NCBI RefSeq assembly: GCF_017745095.1
Contig: NZ_JAGHZZ010000011.1
Location: forward strand, 112,380 to 176,379
DNA: 64,000 nucleotides
DNA from: Sporocytophaga sp.
GTDB lineage: Bacteria > Bacteroidota > Bacteroidia > Cytophagales > Cytophagaceae
Direction: 5' to 3'
Part shown: piece after piece, positions 7,849-15,647 of the stretch
Position numbering within the stretch: position 1 is the first letter of the stretch
Layout of the letters: the number at the start of each line of letters is the position of its first letter
Made by a program: the position numbers and the translations under genes
The notes under the pieces: model-generated
The model's database searches: none
The model's input: the letters and a program-made list of their open reading frames with translations, nothing else
Told to the model about the DNA's origin: nothing

Positions 7849-9936
7849 ATGAAACGCTTATTTAAAATATATCTCTTATTGGTGTTGTTGTGCGTTTCCG
7901 GCTCAGCATTCTCACAAACAGAGCAATTGATTCAAGTTGCCGACGAGGTTTATAACTTCGGTGACATTAAAGATGCATTGGAGATTTATAAACAAGTACT
8001 GGAGCTTGACTCCCTGCATGTAAAGGCTAACTACATGGCCGGTAAATGTTATATTGAAACTATCAGTAAAGAAAAGTCTCTACCCTACTTGCTCAAGGCA
8101 TATGACCTAGATCACAAATATGCAGCCAATATTCTTTACCTCATCGGACTTTCTTACCATTATAATTACTCATTTGAACAGGCTATAGGTTTTTATAAAC
8201 AATACATTGAAAAGCTTGAATCTGGGGTTTATAGCAAGGATTATAATAATGACAAGGTCATGGAGGAGCTAAAGAAAACCAACAGAAGGATAGATGAATG
8301 TAACACAGCCCTTGTTATGGTTAAGAATCCTGTTCATGTAAAAGTTGAGAATCTTGGTAAAGAAATAAACTCTGAATTCCCTGACTATGCTCCGGTTATT
8401 TCTGCGGATCAAAAGGTAATGTTCTTTACATCTAGAAGAAAAGGTAGTATCGGTGGTAACAAAGATAAAGACAACGAATTCTTTGAAGATGTTTACTTCT
8501 CTCACGGAAGCAATGGTAAATGGAATGAAGCGGAAAACGTTGGAACAAAAATTAACTCTAAACTACATGAATCAAGCATTGGTCTTAGCCATGATGGTAA
8601 GCAGCTTTTCGTTTATGTAGATAATGATAAAAATAAAGGTGATATCTTCTATTGCTTTATTGATGCAAACAATGAATGGTCGTCACCAAAGCCTTTTGGG
8701 AAACCTGTAAATTCTGAATTTATTGAGAACGCAATTACAATTTCAGAAGATGGTAACACTGTTGTTTTTAGCAGTAATAGAAAAGGTGGAAAAGGAGGCT
8801 TAGATTTATACATTTCTACAAGAAAGAGTAAAAATGCCAATTGGAGCGAGCCTCAGAATATAAGTGCCATTAACTCTGAGTATGATGATGAGTCACCTTA
8901 TATTACGGGGAAGACACTTTACTTTAGCTCTAAAGGGCATGAGGGTATGGGAGGATATGACCTGTTCAAATCTGAATTTGATTCAACCTCTTCTACATGG
9001 AGTAAACCAGAGAACCTTGGTCACCCTATTAACTCAGCCGATGATGATTTTTCTATTGTGGTGGCTGATGGAGGTAAAATTGGTTATATAGCTTCTGTAA
9101 AAAAAGAAGGTTTCGGGAACATGGATATCTATAAAGTTTTTTTTGAAGAAAAGCCAAAGGAACAGCCCAAAGAAGAACTAGCTCAAAAGACTGAAGAGAA
9201 GAAACCTGAAGAGAAAAAATCTGAAAAGAAAACTCAGTCCCTTTCTCCGAAAAATGAGTTGTTTAAATCTGCTCCCGTCGCTAAAAAGGAAGTAGTTAAG
9301 GGATATAAGCTCATCATAAACGTATACGATGCAGTTTCTAAAGATCCTTTGAATGCTTCAATTAAGTTAAATTTTTCAGACCCTAATGCAGGATTGATAG
9401 AGGCTAAATGTGTAGCAGGAAAATTTTCTAAAGAATATAAAGTAAAACCATCTTCAAATTTGGCTATTTCTGTTGATTATACCGGTTATGTATTTTCTAC
9501 AGCCAATGTAGCTTTAAATGATTCTGTTATCACTAAGAGTTTTTATATGGAAAAAATCAAGGAAGGTGTTTCCAGAATTTTGAGAAACATATACTTTGAT
9601 TTTGATAAGGCTACTTTAAAAAGTGAGTCAAATTCAGAACTTAATAACTTATATAAATTCCTTACAGCAAATGCTGGTGTAAAAGTCAGAATAGATGGAC
9701 ATACTGACAGCAAAGGCTCTCAACAGTATAACAATTCATTATCACAGAAGAGATCTGAAGAAGTAGTTAATTGGCTGGTATCAAAAGGAATATCCAGAGA
9801 TAGGGTATCAGCAAAAGGATTTGGCGAAAGCAAGCCACTCGCAAGTAACGATGATGAAGATGAAGGAAGAGAACTTAACCGAAGAACGGAGTTTGTCATC
9901 CTTGAAAATTCAAGCACAGCAACATCTTTCAAATAA
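7849..9936 (+). CDS. TPR/PD40/OmpA outer-membrane protein (PorE-like)
   Basis: A 695-residue protein with a signal peptide ending near AFSQ (residue 23). Domains in order: TPR repeats (about 25-145), four or five PD40/WD40-like strands with DGxxxxFxSxRxGGxGxxDxY patterns (about 175-430), a Lys/Glu-rich linker (about 440-475), a carboxypeptidase-regulatory-like beta-domain (about 488-570), and a C-terminal OmpA peptidoglycan-binding domain (FDFDKATL, DGHTDSKGSQQYN, about 580-690). This architecture matches PorE of the type IX secretion system and its many paralogues in Cytophagales. Which paralogue it is cannot be said without comparison. The end of the gene is folded into a terminator hairpin. 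Confidence 0.85.
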   Translation: MKRLFKIYLLLVLLCVSGSAFSQTEQLIQVADEVYNFGDIKDALEIYKQVLELDSLHVKANYMAGKCYIETISKEKSLPYLLKAYDLDHKYAANILYLIGLSYHYNYSFEQAIGFYKQYIEKLESGVYSKDYNNDKVMEELKKTNRRIDECNTALVMVKNPVHVKVENLGKEINSEFPDYAPVISADQKVMFFTSRRKGSIGGNKDKDNEFFEDVYFSHGSNGKWNEAENVGTKINSKLHESSIGLSHDGKQLFVYVDNDKNKGDIFYCFIDANNEWSSPKPFGKPVNSEFIENAITISEDGNTVVFSSNRKGGKGGLDLYISTRKSKNANWSEPQNISAINSEYDDESPYITGKTLYFSSKGHEGMGGYDLFKSEFDSTSSTWSKPENLGHPINSADDDFSIVVADGGKIGYIASVKKEGFGNMDIYKVFFEEKPKEQPKEELAQKTEEKKPEEKKSEKKTQSLSPKNELFKSAPVAKKEVVKGYKLIINVYDAVSKDPLNASIKLNFSDPNAGLIEAKCVAGKFSKEYKVKPSSNLAISVDYTGYVFSTANVALNDSVITKSFYMEKIKEGVSRILRNIYFDFDKATLKSESNSELNNLYKFLTANAGVKVRIDGHTDSKGSQQYNNSLSQKRSEEVVNWLVSKGISRDRVSAKGFGESKPLASNDDEDEGRELNRRTEFVILENSSTATSFK

Positions 9937-9958
9937 TGGAAAGATGTTGCCGTATTTT
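9919..9958 (+). terminator. Terminator overlapping the OmpA-gene stop codon
   Basis: A perfect 12-bp stem (9919-9930 with 9939-9950, GCAACATCTTTC / GAAAGATGTTGC) has an 8-base loop that contains the stop codon of the preceding gene. It is followed by CGTATTTTTACTTT. The arrangement puts transcription termination inside the coding end. Confidence 0.75.
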
Positions 9959-10149
9959 TACTTTAGTTGATTTTTTCCTAAGGATTATCTTAGCCAATTT
10001 AATAATCAAAAACTTATCGGGATGCAGAGGTTGATTTGATAAAAAATATTGAACCTGTTGCTTCTCGGTTTAAACTTTTAACTTAATAATTTCTAGAATA
10101 GATAAAAGCTTTGTTTTATGCCTTCTTATTGATCCAAATAAGGAGATTG

Positions 10150-11202
10150 TTAATTAGCAAGAGTATCTTTTATTTCGGCTGGGTTTTCTCTTGAGAAAGC
10201 ATTTAGATACCTTTCTACAACTTCGTAAATTACAATTTCAGGCTTTACTTCTTCTATAACTTTATAATCAAAACTATTCCATTGATGATGTCGTTCTGTG
10301 ACGTTAAAATGATTTGTAAAGAACGGCCTTAAAAACTTGTAATAAGAATCATGAAAGAGGACAATATTTTTTTTTGCCAGGTTTCTGTTGTTGATCAGTT
10401 CAAAATTGTATTTATAATCTTTAAAATCCTTTTCAAGGTTTACCATTTCGGCAAGATCATTTCCTCCTACCTCTTCCTGAATGATTTTATAATCTGTAAT
10501 GGGAATCGGTTTAAGCTCAGGATACTTTGCAGATAACTTGTTAAAGATTTCTGTATAGCCTATAAAGCCTCCATAATGTGTCCAGTGGGAGTCTGTTTTA
10601 TAATAGAGAAAATGCTTCCCATCTTTTGCTTTGGTCAAAGCTTCTCTTAAATCAATTATATTTAAATCGGTGTTCTTTTTTAAATAGGATAAAATTTGAT
10701 CTGCGACAGTAACTCCTTTTTTGTATGGGAAATATTCAGGATAGACGGTCTGCTTGTTAGGGCACATGATAATGTAAAAATCAATATTTCTTTTCTTTAG
10801 CCATCTTTTTTGAGCTTCCAGGTTATGCTTGATTTTTAAAAGGGATGTATCTGCAATTATTTGCTGACCTGTAAAGCTTTCAATTGCATATCCGTCTCCC
10901 TTCCCTGAATAATATAACCAATCATCAGAGCCTTGGATTACAGTAGGTGTAATATTAGTTTCTTTTAAAATTTTTGTTTTTATGTAATAATAAGAACTAA
11001 TAAGCTCTCGCTTTAATGTTAAAGAATCTGTTAGAAGAGTTTCATAAGCAGAAATCTTTGCTTTAAAGGTTTGTGGCTTTTCTTCAGGGCTAGGGGCTTT
11101 TTGATTATTTAATGTATTCAGAAATAATAAACAAGGGATGAAAAGTAATATTGCGAATATCGTTACAAGGAATATATCACTTGTTTTATATCTGTTTTTC
11201 AT
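10150..11202 (-). CDS. AlgJ/AlgX-like SGNH O-acetyltransferase
   Basis: About 350 residues, with one N-terminal membrane anchor (IFLVTIFAILLFIPCLLFL) and a periplasmic domain of the AlgJ/AlgX (DHHW) class. Visible hallmarks are GSDDWLYYSGKGDG, FYIIMCPNKQTVYPE, the catalytic-type DSHWTHYGG and FHDSY. Such proteins transfer acetyl groups delivered by an MBOAT partner onto a polysaccharide. I start it at 11202, 7 bases after the MBOAT stop; an earlier in-frame ATG at 11250 would overlap the MBOAT gene by 41 bases. No polysaccharide synthase genes are nearby, so the acetylated glycan is unknown. Confidence 0.8.
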   Translation of the reverse strand: MKNRYKTSDIFLVTIFAILLFIPCLLFLNTLNNQKAPSPEEKPQTFKAKISAYETLLTDSLTLKRELISSYYYIKTKILKETNITPTVIQGSDDWLYYSGKGDGYAIESFTGQQIIADTSLLKIKHNLEAQKRWLKKRNIDFYIIMCPNKQTVYPEYFPYKKGVTVADQILSYLKKNTDLNIIDLREALTKAKDGKHFLYYKTDSHWTHYGGFIGYTEIFNKLSAKYPELKPIPITDYKIIQEEVGGNDLAEMVNLEKDFKDYKYNFELINNRNLAKKNIVLFHDSYYKFLRPFFTNHFNVTERHHQWNSFDYKVIEEVKPEIVIYEVVERYLNAFSRENPAEIKDTLAN

Positions 11203-11209
11203 TTCAATA

Positions 11210-12616
11210 TTAAAATCTGAAGTAAATAAATGGATTGTAGGTTCCAGCAATAAGTGAGAGCATACTCAGCACCAATAAAATTATCAAAACAGAAACTCCT
11301 GCAAAATCAGCTGTTGTCCGTAAATTCTCATTTTCTCTGAAGAACTTGATTCTCCTTAGCTGTAGCAAGCTTTTGATCACAGGAGTAGAGAAAATCAATC
11401 CTGCTATAAATGCCATTATAAAGTCAACATCTCTGAAGGGGATTAAATAATTTTCACTGATAGAGAGTTCAGGGGTAAACATATTTTTCAGATAACTGAA
11501 TGCAATACTTAGACTGTCTGATCTGAAAAATACCCATCCTATACATATTACAATTAAAGAATAACTGTGCTTAACCAATGATGGCAATCTTTCTATAAAG
11601 TTTCCCAAAGAGGTTCTCTCTAATATCAGAAATGCCCCATGCCACCCCCCCCAGACTATAAATGTCCAGTTAGGTCCGTGCCACAAGCCACATAGAAGAA
11701 ATACAGTAATAAGGTTAAAGTAAGTTCTTAGATTTCCTTTTTTATTTCCTCCCATAGGTATGTAAAGATAATCTCTGAACCATGACGAAAGTGATATATG
11801 CCATCTCCGCCAGAATTCTTTTATCGATTTTGAAATGTATGGGTAGTTAAAGTTTTCAGGAAAATCAAAGCCGAACATTTTGCCTAGTCCTACCGCCATG
11901 TCAGAGTATCCTGAAAAATCAAAATATATTTGCATGGCGTAAGTAATGATAGCGATCCAGGAAATAAGGAATCCCGCTTCAGCTAAATTTTGAGCAAAAA
12001 TATAATCTACTGCTCCGGCAAGATTATTTGCTATCAAAACTTTTTTGGCAAGTCCGATGATAAATCTCTTTAACCCTGTGACTATTTTTTTGAATGAATG
12101 TTTTCTTTCCGTCAGTTGCTGTGATATTTCCGGATAACGCACTATGGGCCCTGCTACCAGTTGAGGGAAATTAGTAATGTATAAACCCAGGTTTACAATG
12201 CTTTTTTGTGACTGTGATGATTTTCTATATACATCAATTATATAAGATAAGGCGTGAAATGTAAAAAAAGATATGCCTAGAGGCAGTGTAATTTTTTCTG
12301 CTGCATGCATGCCTGCTAACTCCAATAAGAAGTTGGAATATTTGAAGTAAATCAATAAACCAAGATTGAATATTACAGCAAGAGTAATAGTTGTTTTGGG
12401 AGCCAGCTCATCGGGTTTCTCCAGCATTGATGCAAAGAAAAAATTACCCAAAATAGAGACCAGCATCACAAAACTATTCTGCGCTTCTCCCCATATGTAA
12501 AATGAAAGACTTGCTGCTAAAAGGAATAGGTTTTTAAATTTTCCCGGTAAAATGTAATATCCCAAAAGGCATATTGGCAGGAAAAGAAATATGAAGACAA
12601 GAGAACTAAAGACCAT
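11210..12616 (-). CDS. MBOAT-family O-acyltransferase (AlgI-like)
   Basis: A 468-residue polytopic membrane protein of normal AlgI length. It has the family motifs FPQLVAGPIVRY (about 150-161), DFSGYSDMA (about 233-241), EFWRRWHISLSSWFRDYLYIPMGG (about 267-290) and the catalytic histidine H313 in CGLWHGPNWTF. AlgI-type proteins pass acetyl groups across the inner membrane to a periplasmic partner, here very likely the AlgJ-like protein encoded 7 bases downstream. The two form a simple acetylation operon. Confidence 0.9.
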   Translation of the reverse strand: MVFSSLVFIFLFLPICLLGYYILPGKFKNLFLLAASLSFYIWGEAQNSFVMLVSILGNFFFASMLEKPDELAPKTTITLAVIFNLGLLIYFKYSNFLLELAGMHAAEKITLPLGISFFTFHALSYIIDVYRKSSQSQKSIVNLGLYITNFPQLVAGPIVRYPEISQQLTERKHSFKKIVTGLKRFIIGLAKKVLIANNLAGAVDYIFAQNLAEAGFLISWIAIITYAMQIYFDFSGYSDMAVGLGKMFGFDFPENFNYPYISKSIKEFWRRWHISLSSWFRDYLYIPMGGNKKGNLRTYFNLITVFLLCGLWHGPNWTFIVWGGWHGAFLILERTSLGNFIERLPSLVKHSYSLIVICIGWVFFRSDSLSIAFSYLKNMFTPELSISENYLIPFRDVDFIMAFIAGLIFSTPVIKSLLQLRRIKFFRENENLRTTADFAGVSVLIILLVLSMLSLIAGTYNPFIYFRF

Positions 12617-12747
12617 TGTGAATATTTGATTATCAAAGATAATTCAAATGACTCAACGGGCAAAATAAGGTATTTAGTACGGGTTAAAATATCTAATTGA
12701 AAGTTTTAAAATGCGTAATTTTTTGAAAGTCAAATAGGCGCGAACAT

Positions 12748-13263
12748 CTATTTTTGTTGGGTAAAATAATAAATTGCTCCTGCAATAATGAGTACAAAGA
12801 GTAAAACTAAAATTGTAACAGTTGTCCTTGAGGATTTTCTGGAAGCTTTAAGGCGAACATTCTCAGTTTTGGCAAATTTACTTCCCCATAGTCCTTTTAC
12901 AGCATATACGACTTTGTCAACTGTTGATTTATCTTTCACAACATAGTCAAATGCACCTGCTGATTTTACTTTATCAATTAAAGCTGTCTCTTTTTCATTG
13001 GTAAGAACTATAATATCAGCTTCGGGCTTCCTTTTTTTAATGAGTTTTACTGCGTCGATTATATTAAGATCTGAATATTGCTCATCCAGAATTACTACAT
13101 CCAGGTCTTTGCCAATATACATATCAAGATCCTTGGCTACAGTGTGTCCGTTTCTGAGTATATTCACCTTCTCATGAAATTCTCTTTTAAGCCTTTCTGT
13201 GAGGAGTGTTGAACTCATCTCATCTTCAATAAGCAAAATGTCCAGAATTGTATCCTCAGTCAT
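12748..13263 (-). CDS. Response-regulator receiver domain with C-terminal membrane anchor
   Basis: A 171-residue protein. Residues 1-125 form a CheY-like receiver with all key residues: E13/D14 acidic pair, phospho-acceptor D60, T88 and K110. Instead of a DNA-binding or enzymatic output, residues about 147-168 form one hydrophobic helix (TILVLLFVLIIAGAIYYF) ending in a short TQQK tail, after a basic segment (RLKASRKSSR) that should stay in the cytoplasm. The protein is therefore probably tail-anchored in the inner membrane. Its sensor kinase is not in the window. It is flanked by unrelated genes. Confidence 0.8.
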   Translation of the reverse strand: MTEDTILDILLIEDEMSSTLLTERLKREFHEKVNILRNGHTVAKDLDMYIGKDLDVVILDEQYSDLNIIDAVKLIKKRKPEADIIVLTNEKETALIDKVKSAGAFDYVVKDKSTVDKVVYAVKGLWGSKFAKTENVRLKASRKSSRTTVTILVLLFVLIIAGAIYYFTQQK

Positions 13264-13317
13264 AAAGTTATGTTTTCACTTTTAACAGAGGGAAATATGA
13301 ATTGTTTAAATTCTAGG

Positions 13318-15333
13318 TCAAACTTCTGTTAATACTTTTCTAAGTTCTCTTCTCATAATCTTATTTGAGGCGGTTCTGGGTATATTGGCAACTTTTACTA
13401 TTTGAGAAATTCTGAATAAGGGATTTAACTGTGATGTCAGTAAATCTTGAAGATTCTTTTTAAGAAGTCCTTCATCCGAAGCCTGATTTTTTTCTGTATA
13501 AAAAACCACAAGCCTTTCAGGCCCTCCTGTTATGGGAGCAATTGACACGGCAGCAGTTTCCAGGACCATCGGATGTTTATTGAGGGTTTCCTCTATCTCG
13601 ATAGCACTTATTTTAATGCCTCCCAGATTCATAGCATCGTCAGTTCTTCCTACACTTTTGTAAAATTTGTAGGGCCCTTCTTGTATTGTTTCAAATGCAT
13701 CACCATGTTTTCTTAGCACTTCTCCACCAGGTCCGCTCGGCATTTCTTTATAATATTCATTATGGTGATTTCTGTTCAACAGTGTCTGGCTCAAACCGAT
13801 TGACGGCGGAACAAGAAATACCTCCCCAGTTTCATTGATACTTGCCGGTCGCTTATTTTCATCTAATAGATAATAATTAAGGCCTAATGCAGGAGTTGTA
13901 AACATTGAAGGCGAAACAGGTTCACATACTGTGCCTGTAATATAGCCGCCTCCAATCTCAGTCCCTCCACAGTATTCGATTATGGGAGCATTAAAATCTG
14001 ACATTCCCATAAGATATAGATAATCATCAGCGTTGGATGGCTCTCCCGTAGATGAATACAAACGAACATTCCAGTTAAACTTATTTATAAAATCGTTTTT
14101 AATCCAACCTCTTACTACCGATGGTATCGTTCCCATAATAGTAATGCCAGTCTTTTCCGCGAATTTCCCAAATTGTTCTGTAACTGCTGATCCAGTAAAT
14201 AAAGCTATTGTTGCTTTATTTATTAATCCGGCATATATAAGCCATGGCGCCATCATCCAACCCATTCCTGTGGTCCAAGTTACTACATCTGATTCTTTTA
14301 TATCAAGGTGAAAATGTCCGTCTGCTGCACATTTGATGGGTGTTGTGTGCGTCCATGGAATCGACTTTGGTTCTTTTGTTGTGCCGGATGAAAAAAGGAT
14401 ATTGGTGATATCGTATGGGTCGCATTCTGTAGAACAAGCAGTGTTTTTTGACAGTAAATTTCCTAATATCAAGTCACCTTCTCGCAGATGTTCTTCCTGT
14501 TCCAAAGATACAAGGATGGCTGGTGCACAATCCGATTCTTTCACTTTGTCATAAACATTAAGCGCTTTACCCCCATAGATATATTGATTTACGGTAATGA
14601 TTGCTTTGGAATTAGTCATCTCAACCCGCTTGCAGAGCTCAACAGGAGAAAAGCTATCTGCAACGGAAACGGCTATCATTCCCGCTTTAACAAGTGCGAG
14701 ATAAATAGCTACTGCATCAATAGAAAAGGGAAGATAAAGAACGAAGCGATCTCCTCGTCTGAAACCGTTCTCCAAAAGACCGTTAGCGATTCGGTTGGTA
14801 TATAGATCCAGCTGTTCGTAAGTTATTTTTTTTATATTTTCGCTTTCTTCGCAACCTTCGATGATGGCTGTCTTATTTTTGTCAGCTAAGAAGCAGCTAT
14901 CTGCAATATTCATTAGAGCTCCTTCCATCCATATGGCCTCTTCAACACCATGAGAGGTATCAAGTATAGACAAATAAGATTCTTTAAATTTTATGCCTGT
15001 CCGCTTAACTGCCTTCTCCCAATATAGTCCTCTGAAAGATGATGCCCAACTGAAAAGATCTTTATAATCTTTGCTGCCGCTTTCAGCTATTAGCCATGAT
15101 AAATTGGATTTTCCAATATCCTTAGCTGATGGAATCCAGGCAATGCCTGCTTTATTTTTCTTATAAAGTTCGTAAAATACCTCTTTCCATAGGTCGATTT
15201 CATTACGTGAAAAATGGGCCTGAAGAACGGTTTTCCACCACAAAGCTTTTTCCTCAATAGTGCCTTCCTTTTCAGAGAGAATTTGAAGTTGCTCCCTTTC
15301 TTCATCATCCAGAATAGCTGAATATATTTTCAT
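13318..15333 (-). CDS. Acyl-CoA synthetase of the acetyl/acetoacetyl-CoA synthetase type
   Basis: A 671-residue ANL-superfamily enzyme, expected to activate a carboxylic acid with ATP to an acyl-adenylate and then an acyl-CoA. The P-loop-like motif NILFSSGTTKEPKSIPWTH is present, with the glycine-rich YSSTGEPSN segment, YCGGTEIGGGY, and the C-terminal hinge GRTDDAMNLGGIKISAIEIE. The catalytic lysine region near the end (PRTASNKIMRRELR) is intact. The long N-terminus of about 130 residues resembles the ACAS_N region. It could be an acetoacetyl-CoA synthetase or the related plant-type AAE17/18 group; the substrate is not certain. Confidence 0.8.
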   Translation of the reverse strand: MKIYSAILDDEEREQLQILSEKEGTIEEKALWWKTVLQAHFSRNEIDLWKEVFYELYKKNKAGIAWIPSAKDIGKSNLSWLIAESGSKDYKDLFSWASSFRGLYWEKAVKRTGIKFKESYLSILDTSHGVEEAIWMEGALMNIADSCFLADKNKTAIIEGCEESENIKKITYEQLDLYTNRIANGLLENGFRRGDRFVLYLPFSIDAVAIYLALVKAGMIAVSVADSFSPVELCKRVEMTNSKAIITVNQYIYGGKALNVYDKVKESDCAPAILVSLEQEEHLREGDLILGNLLSKNTACSTECDPYDITNILFSSGTTKEPKSIPWTHTTPIKCAADGHFHLDIKESDVVTWTTGMGWMMAPWLIYAGLINKATIALFTGSAVTEQFGKFAEKTGITIMGTIPSVVRGWIKNDFINKFNWNVRLYSSTGEPSNADDYLYLMGMSDFNAPIIEYCGGTEIGGGYITGTVCEPVSPSMFTTPALGLNYYLLDENKRPASINETGEVFLVPPSIGLSQTLLNRNHHNEYYKEMPSGPGGEVLRKHGDAFETIQEGPYKFYKSVGRTDDAMNLGGIKISAIEIEETLNKHPMVLETAAVSIAPITGGPERLVVFYTEKNQASDEGLLKKNLQDLLTSQLNPLFRISQIVKVANIPRTASNKIMRRELRKVLTEV

Positions 15334-15647
15334 TAAATTCAGTAATAAGTTAAAACAATATTAGAATTGGTTTTCAGGCAAAATGCTCAATTTAGTTTTT
15401 AACAAGAATTAAACCATTTTGTCTAACTGTCAGTCAGAAAAAGATCAGTTTTTTCCCTGAAATACTGATTTACGCATTGTTGGTTAGAGGGTTCTGAAAC
15501 TAGCGAAACAAAAGTGGAAGATAATACTCTGACAAAAACTTTAACTGTATTTTTAAAAGCTTGAAAACTAGAATTATTTTGATTTTTATTTTGTTCCCCA
15601 GGATAAATCTTTTGTTTATCTCCCATACAAAGTATTAATTTTAGTTC
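15334..15647. other. Divergent intergenic region before polA
   Basis: These 314 bases separate the leftward acyl-CoA synthetase from rightward polA and should contain both promoters. A 95-codon ORF on the minus strand (15423-15710) runs into polA and has no recognisable protein features; I take it as chance. No RNA gene seen. Confidence 0.5.
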
